A DNA stretch of 64,000 nucleotides from Cellulomonas iranensis NBRC 101100 = JCM 18110 (GCF_001552375.1 NZ_BCRB01000012.1:1-64000), one strand, 5' to 3'; positions 40,409-50,225 are shown, counted from the stretch's first letter. Numbers and translations are program-made. Notes: generated by a model from the letters alone, not told the origin.

Positions 40409-40444
40409 CGCGGCGGGGCCGGTGCTGGTGCCGGCCCCGCCGCG
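40409..40444 (-). terminator. 14-bp stem-loop between tkt and tal
   Basis: Arms 40409-40422 and 40431-40444 pair perfectly with an eight-base loop, between the tkt stop and the tal ribosome binding site. It may adjust tkt versus downstream expression. Confidence 0.5.
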
Positions 40445-40451
40445 TGGTGCG

Positions 40452-42620
40452 TCAGGCGGGCAGGTCGCCCGTGCCGGACTGCGTGGGCGTCGCGGCCGAG
40501 TCGGCCGGGGCGTGCGCCCCACGCGCCGCCGCGATCGACTCGTGCGCCGCGGCCACGACGGCCTCGGCGGTGATCCCGAACTCGCGGTACAGCGTCTGGT
40601 AGTCCGCCGACGCGCCGTAGTGCTCGAGCGAGACCGACCGGCCCGCGTCGCCCACGATCTTGTCCCACGACATCGCGATGCCGGCCTCGACCGACACGCG
40701 CGCGCGGACCGACGACGGCAGCACCGACTCGCGGTACGCCTCGTCCTGCTCGGCGAACCACTCGAGGCACGGCGCCGACACGACGCGCGTCGCGACGCCC
40801 GCGGCCTCGAGGGTCTCGCGCGCCTCGACGGCGAGCTGGACCTCGGAGCCGGTCGCGATCAGCACGACGTCGGGCGTGCCCGTCGACGCGTCGCGCAGCA
40901 CGTACGCGCCCTTCGCGACGCCGTCGGCCGCGCCCCAGCCGTCCTCGCCGCGCGGGAACGTCGGGACGTTCTGCCGCGTGAGGACCAGGGCGACGGGGCC
41001 GTCGGAGCGCTCGAGGGTCGCCTTCCAGGCGTGGGCGGTCTCGTTGGCGTCCGCGGGGCGGACGACCGCGAGGCCGGGGATCGCGCGCACCGCGGTGAGG
41101 TGCTCGACCGGCTGGTGCGTCGGGCCGTCCTCGCCGAGGCCGATCGAGTCGTGCGTCCACACGTACGTCGCGTTCACGCCCATGAGGGCCGCGAGCCGCA
41201 CGGCGCCGCGCATGTAGTCCGAGAACGTGAAGAACGTCCCGCCGTAGGGCCGCGTGAGGCCGTGCAGGCGGATGCCCGACAGGATCGAGCCCATCGCGTG
41301 CTCGCGGATGCCGAAGTGCAGCGTGCGGCCGTACTGGTCGCCCGCGAACTCGTGCGACGAGCGGTGCGCCGGCAGGAACGACGGCTCGCCCTTCATCGTC
41401 GTGTTGTTCGAGCCCGCGAGGTCGGCCGAGCCGCCCCACAGCTCGGGCAGCACGGGCGCGAGCGCCGAGAGGACCTCACCGGACGCGGCGCGCGTTGCGA
41501 CGGACTTGCCGGCCGGGAACTGCGGCAGCGCCTCGGCCCAGCCGGCGGGCAGCTCGCCCGCGACGAGGCGGTCGAGCAGCGCCTTGCGCTCGGGGTTCGC
41601 GGCGGCCCACGCGTCGAACTTCTCCTGCCACGCGGCGCGCGCCGTGGCGGCACGGTCCGCGAGCGACCGGGTGTGGGCGATGACCTCGGGCGCGACGTCG
41701 AAGGACTTCTCGGGGTCGAAGCCGAGGACCTCCTTGAGGCCCTTGATCGCCTCGCCGCCGAGCTTCGAGCCGTGCGACGAGTGGTCGTCCGTCTTGCCGG
41801 GCGTGGGCCACGCGATGAGCGTGCGCAGGCCGATGAACGACGGCTTGTCGGTCACGGCCTTGGCGGCCTCGATGGCCGCGTGCAGCGCGTCGACGTCCTC
41901 GCGGTACTCGCCGCCGGCGGTCCAGTCGACGTACTGCACGTGCCAGCCGTACGACTCGTAGCGCTTGAGCACGTCCTCGGTGAACGCGATCTGCGTGTCG
42001 CCCTCGATCGAGATGTGGTTGTCGTCCCACAGCACGACGAGGTTGCCGAGCTCCTGCGTGCCGGCGATCGACGAGGCCTCGCTCGTCACGCCCTCCTGCA
42101 GGTCGCCGTCCGAGGCGATGACGTACACGAAGTGGTCGAACGGGCTCTCGCCGGGCGCCGCCTCGGGGTCGAGCAGGCCGCGCTCGCGGCGGGCCGCCAT
42201 CGCGAAGCCGACCGAGGACGCGAGGCCCTGGCCCAGCGGGCCGGTCGTGATCTCGACGCCGGCCGTGTGGCGGTACTCGGGGTGGCCGGGGGTCTTCGAG
42301 CCCCACGTGCGCAGCGCCTCGAGGTCCTCGAGCTCCAGGCCGAACCCGGCCAGGTAGAGCTGGATGTACTGCGTGAGGCTCGAGTGCCCCGCCGACAGCA
42401 CGAACCGGTCGCGGCCGAGCCAGTGCGGGTCGGTCGGGTCGTGCCGCATGACGTTCTGGTAGAGCAGGTAGGCCGCGGGGGCGAGGCTGATCGCCGTGCC
42501 CGGGTGGCCGTTGCCGACCTTCTCGACCGCGTCCGCCGCGAGCACGCGGACGGTGTCGACCGCCCGCACGTCGAGGTCGGACCAGCCGACCGTCGTGGCC
42601 AGGGGAGCCTTCGCGTTCAC
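40452..42620 (-). CDS. tkt: Transketolase
   Basis: 722 residues. Thiamine diphosphate enzyme of the non-oxidative pentose phosphate pathway. GNGHPGTA near the N-terminus, the ThDP/Mg motif IASDGDLQEGVTSEA...NHISIEGDT, and the C-terminal HDSIGLGEDGPTHQPVEHL. GTG start with GAGG a few bases upstream. Heads the operon tkt-tal-zwf-opcA-pgl. Divergent from ctaB. Confidence 0.97.
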   Translation of the reverse strand: MNAKAPLATTVGWSDLDVRAVDTVRVLAADAVEKVGNGHPGTAISLAPAAYLLYQNVMRHDPTDPHWLGRDRFVLSAGHSSLTQYIQLYLAGFGLELEDLEALRTWGSKTPGHPEYRHTAGVEITTGPLGQGLASSVGFAMAARRERGLLDPEAAPGESPFDHFVYVIASDGDLQEGVTSEASSIAGTQELGNLVVLWDDNHISIEGDTQIAFTEDVLKRYESYGWHVQYVDWTAGGEYREDVDALHAAIEAAKAVTDKPSFIGLRTLIAWPTPGKTDDHSSHGSKLGGEAIKGLKEVLGFDPEKSFDVAPEVIAHTRSLADRAATARAAWQEKFDAWAAANPERKALLDRLVAGELPAGWAEALPQFPAGKSVATRAASGEVLSALAPVLPELWGGSADLAGSNNTTMKGEPSFLPAHRSSHEFAGDQYGRTLHFGIREHAMGSILSGIRLHGLTRPYGGTFFTFSDYMRGAVRLAALMGVNATYVWTHDSIGLGEDGPTHQPVEHLTAVRAIPGLAVVRPADANETAHAWKATLERSDGPVALVLTRQNVPTFPRGEDGWGAADGVAKGAYVLRDASTGTPDVVLIATGSEVQLAVEARETLEAAGVATRVVSAPCLEWFAEQDEAYRESVLPSSVRARVSVEAGIAMSWDKIVGDAGRSVSLEHYGASADYQTLYREFGITAEAVVAAAHESIAAARGAHAPADSAATPTQSGTGDLPA

Positions 42621-42742
42621 CGCACCTCATTCCCGTCCCGCACGCGCGGGGCGTCGTTCCGAGCGTCGGGCGTCGGCCGCGGGGAGCGACGCGCCCGGCG
42701 GATCCCCGTCACGCCGTCGGACGGGACCTCTGCCTCGTCGAG

Positions 42743-42748
42743 CCTATA
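42743..42748 (-). promoter_or_regulatory. -10 box of tkt operon
   Basis: Minus-strand TATAGG followed by CT, 122 bases before the tkt GTG. Same hexamer as at gap. No good -35. Confidence 0.45.
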
Positions 42749-42787
42749 GCGCGGCGGTGGGACCGCGCGCACTCGTCCCATCGGAAA

Positions 42788-42801
42788 GGCAATCGCTTGC
42801 C
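42788..42801. promoter_or_regulatory. LacI-type operator candidate
   Basis: GGCAATCGCTTGCC is a near-perfect palindrome with a central CG, the layout bound by LacI/GalR-family regulators. It lies about 40-55 bases upstream of the tkt -10 box. Confidence 0.45.
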
Positions 42802-42906
42802 GTCGGGTGTGGGAGCGCGGCGACGGGCCTGATCACGCGGCGGTGCGACCGATCTCACGTCGCCGCAGGGCCGCGGGGCACGCCGGGGACGCCCGCCGGG
42901 ACGGCA

Positions 42907-42921
42907 CCATGCGTAGCATGG
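42907..42921. repeat. Small palindrome with possible ctaB -10 box
   Basis: CCATGC-GTA-GCATGG; the contained TAGCAT (42914-42919) resembles a -10 box about 105 bases before ctaB. Confidence 0.3.
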
Positions 42922-43024
42922 CGGGCGGGACCTCGGTCCCACCGCCCTCGTCGCGACGCCGCCGTGCGGACCGACGACGCCCCCGGGCGGACTCGTCCGA
43001 CCTCCTGAACGGAGCACGAAGCAC

Positions 43025-44032
43025 GTGCGCCTCTCCACCCCGTCGCCGCCCGACGCGAGCCGCCCCGACGTCGCCCCCGACGCGACGGCCGGCGCCGCGC
43101 ACGACGAGGTCGCGACGCCGGGGGAGCGGGAGGCCGCAGGGCTGCGACGCGTGCTCGGCACGGTGGGCGCGTACGTCGCGCTGACGAAGCCGCGCGTCAT
43201 CGAGCTGCTGCTCATCACGACGATCCCGACGATGTTCCTCGCGGCGCAGGGCTTCCCGCCGCTCGGGCTCGTCGTCGCGACGCTCGTCGGCGGCGCGGGC
43301 GCCGCGGGTGCGGCGAACACGCTCAACCAGTACCTCGACCGCGACATCGACCGCGTCATGAACCGCACGCGCCGCCGCCCGATCGTCACGGGCCGCGTGA
43401 CGCCGCGCGCCGCGCTCGTGTTCGGGCTCGTGCTGGGCGCCGTCTCGCTCACGTGGCTGTGGTTCGCGGTCAACCCGGCCTCGGCGCTGTTCACCGGGTC
43501 GGCGATCCTCATCTACGTCGTCGGCTACACGATGATCCTCAAGCGCCGCACGCCGCAGAACATCGTGTGGGGCGGCGCCGCGGGGTGCATGCCCGTCGTC
43601 ATCGGCTGGTCGGCCGTCACCGGGGGCGTCTCGTGGGCGGCGGTCCTGCTGTTCGGCGTCGTGTTCTTCTGGACCCCGCCGCACTACTGGCCGCTGTCGA
43701 TGAAGTTCCGGCGCGACTACGCGGCGGCCGGCGTGCCGATGCTGCCCGTCGTGGCCGCCGACACCAAGGTCGCGCGCGAGATGATCGCGTACACCCTCGC
43801 GATGATCGCGTGCTCGCTGCTGCTCGTGCCCGTCGCCGGCATGACCTGGGTCTACGCCGTCGTCGCGAGCGTGCTCGGCGGGTGGTTCCTGTGGTCGTGC
43901 ATCGGCCTGCTGCGCCGCGCCAACGACGCGCAGCGCGGTCCGCTGCGCGCGATGAGCGTGTTCCACGCGTCGATCACCTACCTCACGCTGCTGTCCGTCG
44001 CGATCGCGGTGGACGTGTTCCTGCCGCTGTGA
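43025..44032 (+). CDS. ctaB: Protoheme IX farnesyltransferase
   Basis: 335 residues, about nine membrane helices. Farnesylates heme b to heme o for the cytochrome oxidase. The prenyl-diphosphate site N-x-x-x-D-x-x-x-D is visible in [15 protein letters not shown], and the second acidic loop in [17 protein letters not shown]-type sequence. A hydrophilic N-terminal extension of about 35 residues precedes the first helix. Position next to tkt is the usual actinobacterial order; ctaA is not in view. Confidence 0.94.
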   Translation: MRLSTPSPPDASRPDVAPDATAGAAHDEVATPGEREAAGLRRVLGTVGAYVALTKPRVIELLLITTIPTMFLAAQGFPPLGLVVATLVGGAGAAGAANTLNQYLDRDIDRVMNRTRRRPIVTGRVTPRAALVFGLVLGAVSLTWLWFAVNPASALFTGSAILIYVVGYTMILKRRTPQNIVWGGAAGCMPVVIGWSAVTGGVSWAAVLLFGVVFFWTPPHYWPLSMKFRRDYAAAGVPMLPVVAADTKVAREMIAYTLAMIACSLLLVPVAGMTWVYAVVASVLGGWFLWSCIGLLRRANDAQRGPLRAMSVFHASITYLTLLSVAIAVDVFLPL

Positions 44033-44039
44033 CGCGCCG

Positions 44040-44972
44040 GTGCCCGACCGTCTGACGTCCGCGCTCGAGGGGTACCTCGCTTACCTGTCGGTCGAGCGCG
44101 GGCTCGCGACGCACACGCTGTCGGCGTACCGCCGCGACCTCACGCGCTACGTCGCGCACCTGCACGCGCTCGGGCGCGACGACCCGTCGCAGATCACCGA
44201 GCGCGACGTCGAGGACTACCTGCTCGTGCTGCGCACCGGGTCCGACGGGCGGGCCGTGCTCTCGGCGTCGTCGTCCGCGCGCTCGGTGGTCGCGGTGCGC
44301 GGCTGGCACCGGTTCCTCGCGCTCGACGGCCTCGCGCCGACCGACGCCGCGGCCGACGTGCGACCGCCCGCGCAGCCCCGGCGGCTGCCCAAGGCGATCT
44401 CGGTCGAGGACGTCGGGCGCCTCATCGACGCCGCGGGGCTCGGCGACGGCCCGGTGCCGCTGCGCGACCGCGCGCTGCTCGAGCTCGTGTACTCGACCGG
44501 GGCCCGCATCTCGGAGGCCGTGGGCGTCGACGTCGACGACCTCGACCTCACGGCCGGCCGGTCGGCCGTGCGGCTGCTCGGCAAGGGCCGCAAGGAGCGC
44601 GTCGTGCCCGTCGGGTCGTTCGCGGCGGAGGCGGTCGAGGCGTACCTCGTGCGCGGGCGTCCCGCGCTCGCGGCCTCGGGGCGCGGCAACGCGGCCGTGT
44701 TCCTCAACACGCGGGGAGCGCGCCTGAGCCGGCAGTCGGCCTGGGCGGTGCTGCGCACGGCGGCCGAGCGGGCCGGGCTCGACACCGCGCACGTGTCGCC
44801 GCACACCCTGCGGCACTCGTTCGCGACGCACCTGCTGGCCGGCGGTGCGGACGTGCGCGTGGTCCAGGAGCTGCTCGGCCACGCGTCGGTGACGACGACG
44901 CAGATCTACACGATGGTGACGCCCGACACGCTGCGCGAGGTGTACGCCGCGAGCCACCCGCGTGCGCGTTGA
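44040..44972 (+). CDS. xerD: Site-specific tyrosine recombinase XerD
   Basis: 310 residues, N-terminal SAM-like core-binding domain (1-100) and catalytic domain with Arg156, Lys182, His255, Arg258, His281 and nucleophile Tyr290 (the R-K-H-R-H-Y set complete). Resolves chromosome dimers at dif with XerC. Starts seven bases after ctaB. The neighbours (parA, scpA, scpB) fit a chromosome-maintenance cluster, so it is housekeeping rather than a mobile-element integrase. Confidence 0.93.
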   Translation: MPDRLTSALEGYLAYLSVERGLATHTLSAYRRDLTRYVAHLHALGRDDPSQITERDVEDYLLVLRTGSDGRAVLSASSSARSVVAVRGWHRFLALDGLAPTDAAADVRPPAQPRRLPKAISVEDVGRLIDAAGLGDGPVPLRDRALLELVYSTGARISEAVGVDVDDLDLTAGRSAVRLLGKGRKERVVPVGSFAAEAVEAYLVRGRPALAASGRGNAAVFLNTRGARLSRQSAWAVLRTAAERAGLDTAHVSPHTLRHSFATHLLAGGADVRVVQELLGHASVTTTQIYTMVTPDTLREVYAASHPRAR

Positions 44973-45025
44973 GGCGGATCGCGGCGTGCCCGGTCTGTCG
45001 TGGTCGTGACGGCGCGTCGCTCGGG

Positions 45026-45031
45026 TAGGTT
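45026..45031 (+). promoter_or_regulatory. Possible parA operon -10 box
   Basis: TAGGTT about 50 bases before the parA ATG in a 110-base gap after xerD. No clear -35. Confidence 0.35.
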
Positions 45032-45082
45032 GTGCCGCGTGGTGGGCCCGGGAGGGCGAGGCGGGAAGCAGATGGTGAGCCG

Positions 45083-45946
45083 ATGACGCAGGAGACGACC
45101 GAGCAGCCGCTCGACGCGGTGGGCCGCGTGCTGCCCAGGTTCCCGGTGCCCGCGGCGCTGCCGTCGCACGGTCCCGCGCGGGTCATCGCGATGTGCAACC
45201 AGAAGGGCGGCGTCGGCAAGACGACGACGACCATCAACCTCGCCGCCGCGCTGGCCGAGTACGGGCGGCGCGTGCTCATCGTCGACTTCGACCCGCAGGG
45301 TGCGGCGTCGGTCGGCCTCGGCATCAGCCCGCACGAGCTCGACCGCACGGTCTACAACCTGCTCATGGAGCGCGACGCGGACATCCACGAGGTCATCCGC
45401 GAGACCGCGATCCCCGGGCTGGACCTGCTGCCCGCGAACATCGACCTCTCGGCCGCCGAGGTGCAGCTCGTGGGCGAGGTCGCGCGCGAGTCCGTGCTGT
45501 CGCGCGTGCTGCGCCCCGTGCTCGACGACTACGACGTCGTGCTCGTCGACTGCCAGCCGTCGCTGGGCCTGCTCACGGTCAACGCGCTCACGGCCGCGCA
45601 CGGCGTGCTCATCCCGCTCGAGTGCGAGTTCTTCGCGCTGCGCGGCGTCGCGCTGCTCGTCGAGACGATCGAGAAGGTCCGCGACCGGCTCAACCCGCGC
45701 CTCGAGGTCGACGGGATCCTCGCGACCATGTTCGACTCGCGCACGCTGCACGCCCGCGAGGTCGTCGCGCGCGTGCACGAGGCGTTCGGCGACACGCTCC
45801 TGCACACCGTCATCGGCCGCACCGTGAAGTTCCCCGACGCGACCGTCGCGGCCGAGCCCATCACCCAGTACGCGCCGACGCACGCCGGTGCCGAGGCCTA
45901 CCGCCAGCTCGCGCGCGAGCTCGTGGCGCGTGGCGACGCCGCCTGA
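45083..45946 (+). CDS. ParA-family ATPase
   Basis: 287 residues with the deviant Walker A CNQKGGVGKTTTT (Lys41 and Lys46), VDFDPQGAAS and VLVDCQPSLG. ParA-type ATPases position DNA or protein cargo. This copy sits before scpA/scpB, a conserved actinobacterial position distinct from the origin-proximal parAB pair, and no parB follows. It probably supports segregation with condensin. The ATG at 45083 follows GGTGAG weakly. Confidence 0.93.
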   Translation: MTQETTEQPLDAVGRVLPRFPVPAALPSHGPARVIAMCNQKGGVGKTTTTINLAAALAEYGRRVLIVDFDPQGAASVGLGISPHELDRTVYNLLMERDADIHEVIRETAIPGLDLLPANIDLSAAEVQLVGEVARESVLSRVLRPVLDDYDVVLVDCQPSLGLLTVNALTAAHGVLIPLECEFFALRGVALLVETIEKVRDRLNPRLEVDGILATMFDSRTLHAREVVARVHEAFGDTLLHTVIGRTVKFPDATVAAEPITQYAPTHAGAEAYRQLARELVARGDAA

Positions 45947-46871
45947 CGGCGCGCCGGCGGACAGCGCACCGGAGGAGCACGCCCCGGCCGGGTCCACCGG
46001 CTTCGAGGTGCACCTCGACGTCTTCAGCGGGCCGTTCGACCTGCTGCTGGGCCTGATCGCCAAGCACAAGCTCGACATCACCGAGGTCGCGCTGTCGAAG
46101 GTGACCGACGAGTTCATCGCGCACATCCGCGCGGCCGAGCGGGCGGCGGCCGCGGGCGGCCGCGACTGGGACCTGTCGCAGGCGAGCGAGTTCCTCGTGG
46201 TCGCCGCGACGCTGCTCGACCTCAAGGCCGCGCGCCTGCTGCCGTCCGCCGAGGTCGAGGACGCCGAGGACCTCGAGCTGCTCGAGGCGCGGGACCTGCT
46301 GTTCGCGCGGCTCCTGCAGTACCGCGCGTACAAGCAGGTCGCGGCCGACCTCGGCGTCGCCCTCGAGGCGGGGTCGCGACGGTTCGCGCGCGCGGTCGAG
46401 CTCGAGCCGCACCAGGCGGCGCTGCTGCCCGAGCTGGTCTTCCAGATCGGTCCCGAGCGGCTCGCCGAGCTCGCGGCGCGTGCGCTCGCGCCCAAGCCGC
46501 CGCCCCCGCGCGTCGACCTCAGCCACCTGCACGCGCCGGTCGTGAGCGTGCGCGAGCAGGCCGCCGTGCTGGTCGACCGGCTGCGGCAGCACGGTGCGAG
46601 CACGTTCCGGGCGCTGACCGCCGACGCGGGCGAGCCCGTCGTCGTGGTCGTGCGGTTCCTCGCGCTGCTCGAGCTGTTCCGCGAGGGCGCTGTCGCGTTC
46701 GACCAGATGGTGCCGCTCGGTGAGCTGACCGTGCGGTGGACCGGCAGCGAGGAGGGCGAGGTGACCGTGTCCGACGACTTCGACCGCGAGGCGGGCGAGG
46801 TGCCGGCGGACGCGCCCGCGCAGGCACCCGTCGCGGTGGGTGCCGGTGGCGACGAGGAGGTAGTGACGTGA
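45930..46871 (+). CDS. scpA: Segregation and condensation protein A
   Basis: 313 residues; kleisin subunit of the SMC-ScpAB condensin. FEVHLDVFSGPFDLLLGLI is the N-terminal Smc-neck binding region, followed by FLVVAATLLDLKAARLLP; the C-terminal winged helix (VVVVRFLALLELFREGAV) contacts the Smc head. The start is uncertain: the chosen GTG overlaps parA by 17 bases and lacks a good ribosome binding site. Overlaps scpB by four bases. Confidence 0.92.
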   Translation: MATPPDGAPADSAPEEHAPAGSTGFEVHLDVFSGPFDLLLGLIAKHKLDITEVALSKVTDEFIAHIRAAERAAAAGGRDWDLSQASEFLVVAATLLDLKAARLLPSAEVEDAEDLELLEARDLLFARLLQYRAYKQVAADLGVALEAGSRRFARAVELEPHQAALLPELVFQIGPERLAELAARALAPKPPPPRVDLSHLHAPVVSVREQAAVLVDRLRQHGASTFRALTADAGEPVVVVVRFLALLELFREGAVAFDQMVPLGELTVRWTGSEEGEVTVSDDFDREAGEVPADAPAQAPVAVGAGGDEEVVT

Positions 46872-47536
46872 CCGAGCAGACGCGCCAGACGCAGGACGCC
46901 GCACCGGGAGCGGCCCCCGACGCCGGGACCGACGACGCCCTGCCGGACGTCGACACGCTGCCCGGCGGTGCGCTCGCGGCGCTCGAGGCCGTGCTCATGG
47001 TCGCTGACGAGCCGATCCCGGCCGTGCGGCTCGCGACCGCGCTCGCGCTGCCGACCGCGCGCGTCGACGAGCTGCTCGCCGAGCTCGCGGCCGAGTACCG
47101 CGGCGAGCACGGCGGCCGGCCGCGCGGCTTCGAGCTGCGGCAGGCGGGCGAGGGCTGGCGGATCTACTCCGACCCGGCGTACGGCGACGTCGTCGGCCGG
47201 TTCGTCGTAGACGGCCAGACGGCGCGCCTCACGCAGGCCGCGCTCGAGACGCTCGCGGTCGTCGCCTACCGGCAGCCCGTGAGCCGCGGGCAGGTCTCCG
47301 CGGTCCGCGGCGTCAACGTCGACGGCGTCATGCGCACGCTGACGACCCGCGGCCTGGTGGCCGAGGTGGGCCAGGACGCGGTCACTGGTGCGGTGCTGTA
47401 CGGGACCACGGGATACTTCCTGGAGCGGATCGGCCTGTCGACCCTCGACGAGCTGCCCCCGCTGGCGCCCTACCTGCCGGACATCGAGACGCTGGAGGGC
47501 GTCGACACGACCGACGGACGGGAGGACGGACGATGA
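46868..47536 (+). CDS. scpB: Segregation and condensation protein B
   Basis: 222 residues. Two winged-helix domains (about 35-110 and 115-190) with GWRIYSDPAYG and ALETLAVVAYRQPVSRGQVSAVRGVN, the usual ScpB core. Forms a dimer that binds ScpA. The GTG overlaps the scpA stop; the rluB-type gene overlaps its own stop, so the block is one operon. Confidence 0.95.
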   Translation: MTEQTRQTQDAAPGAAPDAGTDDALPDVDTLPGGALAALEAVLMVADEPIPAVRLATALALPTARVDELLAELAAEYRGEHGGRPRGFELRQAGEGWRIYSDPAYGDVVGRFVVDGQTARLTQAALETLAVVAYRQPVSRGQVSAVRGVNVDGVMRTLTTRGLVAEVGQDAVTGAVLYGTTGYFLERIGLSTLDELPPLAPYLPDIETLEGVDTTDGREDGR

Positions 47537-48417
47537 GCGGCACGAACGCGCGCGGGCACCGCGGAGGTGGGCGCGCGGCAGGAGCCGGGCGTCCGGGACG
47601 CGGTCGCGGCACCACGGGTGGCGGGACGGGCGGCGCACGCCGTCCCCAGCGCCGGCCCGCACCGGCGGCCGAGCCGGTGGACGTGCACGACCCCGAGGGC
47701 GTGCGCCTGCAGAAGGTCCTCGCGACCGCGGGGCTCGGCTCGCGTCGCGCGTGCGAGGAGCTCATCGCGAACGGCCGCGTGACGGTCGACGGCCAGCTCG
47801 TGGTGGAGCTCGGCGTGCGCGTCGACCCGAAGAGCGCCGTGATCCACGTCGACGGCATGCGCGTGCAGCTCGACTCCTCGCTCATCACGATCGCGCTGAA
47901 CAAGCCCAAGGGCGTCGTGTCGACCATGCACGACCCCGAGGGCCGGCCCGCGCTCGCGCAGTTCGTCGCGAACCGCGAGGAGCGGCTGTTCCACGTCGGC
48001 CGGCTCGACGCGGACTCCGAGGGGCTCATCCTGCTCACCAACGACGGGGACCTCGCGCACCGCCTCGCGCACCCCTCGCACGGCGTCGCCAAGACGTACC
48101 TCGTCGAGGTGCAGGGCCGCGTCAAGGAGTCCCTCGGCACGCGCCTCAAGCAGGGCGTCGAGCTCGAGGACGGCACGGTGACGGTCGACGACTTCAAGGT
48201 CGTGCAGGTCGCGAGCCACGCGAGCCTCGTCGAGGTCGTCCTGCACGAGGGCCGCAACCGCGTCGTGCGCCGGCTCATGGACGAGGTCGGGCACCCCGTG
48301 ACGAAGCTCGTGCGCACGCGCATCGGCCCGATCCGCCTGGGCGACCTGCGCCCCGGGCGCACGCGCGTGCTGTCGAAGACCGAGCTGGGCTCCCTCATGA
48401 CCTCGGTGGGCATGTGA
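47533..48417 (+). CDS. rluB: 23S rRNA pseudouridine synthase, RluB/RsuA type
   Basis: 294 residues. An Arg/Gly/Pro-rich disordered N-terminus (1-50), an S4 RNA-binding domain (about 55-100, LQKVLATAGLGSRRACEELI) and the catalytic domain with Asp159 in GRLDADSEGLILLTNDG. Position after scpB is typical of RluB-type enzymes. Overlaps scpB and tyrA by four bases each. Confidence 0.93.
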   Translation: MSGTNARGHRGGGRAAGAGRPGRGRGTTGGGTGGARRPQRRPAPAAEPVDVHDPEGVRLQKVLATAGLGSRRACEELIANGRVTVDGQLVVELGVRVDPKSAVIHVDGMRVQLDSSLITIALNKPKGVVSTMHDPEGRPALAQFVANREERLFHVGRLDADSEGLILLTNDGDLAHRLAHPSHGVAKTYLVEVQGRVKESLGTRLKQGVELEDGTVTVDDFKVVQVASHASLVEVVLHEGRNRVVRRLMDEVGHPVTKLVRTRIGPIRLGDLRPGRTRVLSKTELGSLMTSVGM

Positions 48418-49523
48418 GCATCGCCACGGTCGGCCCCGTGCGCATCGTCGGCACGGGGTTGCTGGGTGCGTCCGTGGGGCTCGCGCTGACGCAGCACGGC
48501 GTGGACGTGCAGCTCGAGGACCCGTCGCGCACCGCCCTCGCGCTCGCGCGCGACGTCGGCGCGGGCACGCCCGTCGGCCCGGGGTCGGCCGCGCCCGCGC
48601 TCGTCGTGGTCGCCGCACCGCCCGACGTGACGGCCGACGCCGTGCAGGCCGCCCTCGTGGCGCACCCCGACGCCGTCGTCACGGACGTCGCGAGCGTCAA
48701 GGGGTACGTGCTCGCCGAGCTGCGCGCGTCGGGCGCCGACCTGTCGCGCTACGTCGGGTCGCACCCCATGGCGGGGCGCGAGCGCTCAGGCCCGTCGGCG
48801 GCGGTGCCGGGCCTGTTCGTGGGACGCCCGTGGGTCATCACCGACTCGGGCACGTCGCGCGACGACGCGCTGCTCGCGGTGCGCCACCTCGCGGTCGACC
48901 TCGGTGCGGTGCCCGTCGTCATGGAGGCCGCCGAGCACGACGCCGCGGTCGCGGCCGTGTCCCACGTGCCGCAGCTCGCGTCGTCGCTCGTCGCGGCGCG
49001 TCTGCGCGGCACCGACGACGCCGCGCTCGCGCTCGCGGGCCAGGGGCTGCGCGACGTGACACGGCTCGCGGCGTCCGACCCGGCCCTGTGGACGTCGATC
49101 CTCGCCGCCAACGCCGCCGCGGTGCGGGACGTGCTCGTCGCGCTGCGGGCCGACCTCGACGTGGTGGTCGACGCGCTGGACCGGGCGGCCGGGGCCACCG
49201 GGCCCGAGGACGTCGAGCTCGGTGCGCTCGCGACCATCGCGCGCACCATCGCCGAGGGCAACACGGGCGCCGCGCGCATCCCCGGCAAGCACGGCGGCGC
49301 GCACAAGCAGTACGCCGTGGTGTCGGTGCTGGTGCCCGACACGCCCGGCGAGCTCGCGCGTCTGCTGGGGGACGTGGGCGCCGCGGGCGTCAACCTGGAG
49401 GACCTGCAGCTCGAGCACGCGGCGGGCCGCGCCGTCGGCATGGCGGCGATCTCGGTGCTGCCCGCGCGCGCCGAGCACCTGGAGTCCGAGCTGACCGCTC
49501 GGGGATGGAGGCTGGTGAGTTGA
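48414..49523 (+). CDS. tyrA: Prephenate dehydrogenase with ACT domain
   Basis: 369 residues. NAD-binding IVGTGLLGASVGLAL, the substrate region VGSHPMAGRERSGP, and a C-terminal ACT domain (VLVPDTPGELARLLGDVGAAGVNLEDL) that usually senses tyrosine. Oxidative decarboxylation of prephenate, or arogenate, on the way to tyrosine. The GTG overlaps the rluB stop. tyrA-cmk-der order is common in Gram-positive bacteria. Confidence 0.94.
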   Translation: MSIATVGPVRIVGTGLLGASVGLALTQHGVDVQLEDPSRTALALARDVGAGTPVGPGSAAPALVVVAAPPDVTADAVQAALVAHPDAVVTDVASVKGYVLAELRASGADLSRYVGSHPMAGRERSGPSAAVPGLFVGRPWVITDSGTSRDDALLAVRHLAVDLGAVPVVMEAAEHDAAVAAVSHVPQLASSLVAARLRGTDDAALALAGQGLRDVTRLAASDPALWTSILAANAAAVRDVLVALRADLDVVVDALDRAAGATGPEDVELGALATIARTIAEGNTGAARIPGKHGGAHKQYAVVSVLVPDTPGELARLLGDVGAAGVNLEDLQLEHAAGRAVGMAAISVLPARAEHLESELTARGWRLVS

Positions 49524-50224
49524 GCATCGTCGTGGCGATCGACGGGCCGTCGGGGTCGGGCAAGTCGAGCGTGTCCCGCCGTGTCGCGCAGCGGCTCGGG
49601 CTCGCGTACCTGGACACCGGCGCCATGTACCGCGCGGCGACGTGGTGGGCCGTGCACGAGGGCGTCGACCTCGCCGACACCGGCGCCGTCGCGGCCCTGG
49701 TGCGCGACATGGTGCTCGTCATGGTCGTCGACCCGCGCGGGCCGCAGGTGTGGGTCGGCGGGATCGACGTCACGGCCGCGATCCGCGAGACGTCGGTCTC
49801 GACGGCCGTGAGCGCGGTCGCGACGAACCTCGACGTGCGCGCCGAGCTCGCGCGTCGGCAGCGCGCGGAGATCGCGTTCCAGTGCGAGCCCGGCTCGTGG
49901 GCCGACGGCCGCGGGATCGTCGCCGAGGGCCGCGACATCACCACGGTGATCGCGCCGGACGCCGACGTGCGCCTGCTGCTCACCGCGAGCGAGGAGGCGC
50001 GCCTCGCGCGCCGCGCGCGCGAGGTGCACGGCTCGGACGACGCCGCGGCCGTCGAGGCGACGCGCGACCAGGTGGTGCGCCGCGACGCCGACGACTCCGC
50101 CGTCGCGCAGTTCCTCACGGCCGCCGACGGCGTCGTCACGGTCGACTCCTCGGCGCTCGACCTCGACCAGACCGTCGACGCCGTGCTCGGCGTCGTCGAG
50201 CGCACGCTGGCCGCGCGGGGCTGA
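49520..50224 (+). CDS. cmk: Cytidylate kinase
   Basis: 234 residues. Phosphorylates CMP and dCMP. P-loop AIDGPSGSGKSS (Lys15), YLDTGAMYRA and the RGIVAEGRDITTVI segment. TTG at 49520 is preferred: GGAGG at 49507-49511 lies eight bases upstream and the codon overlaps the tyrA stop; an in-frame ATG at 49505 has no site. Confidence 0.93.
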   Translation: MSIVVAIDGPSGSGKSSVSRRVAQRLGLAYLDTGAMYRAATWWAVHEGVDLADTGAVAALVRDMVLVMVVDPRGPQVWVGGIDVTAAIRETSVSTAVSAVATNLDVRAELARRQRAEIAFQCEPGSWADGRGIVAEGRDITTVIAPDADVRLLLTASEEARLARRAREVHGSDDAAAVEATRDQVVRRDADDSAVAQFLTAADGVVTVDSSALDLDQTVDAVLGVVERTLAARG

Positions 50225-50225
50225 C

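Larger units (their letters stand above)
42621..43024. other. 404-base divergent region between tkt and ctaB
   Basis: No convincing gene. It holds a minus-strand -10 box for tkt, a LacI-type operator candidate and a small palindrome with a possible ctaB -10 box, each listed separately. The remainder is GC-rich without recognisable structure. Confidence 0.6.

Noticed and set aside
44040-44972. Tyrosine recombinase as an integrase of a mobile element
   Set aside because: It has XerD length and lies in a housekeeping cluster (ctaB, parA, scpA, scpB); no attachment-site repeats or phage genes are nearby.
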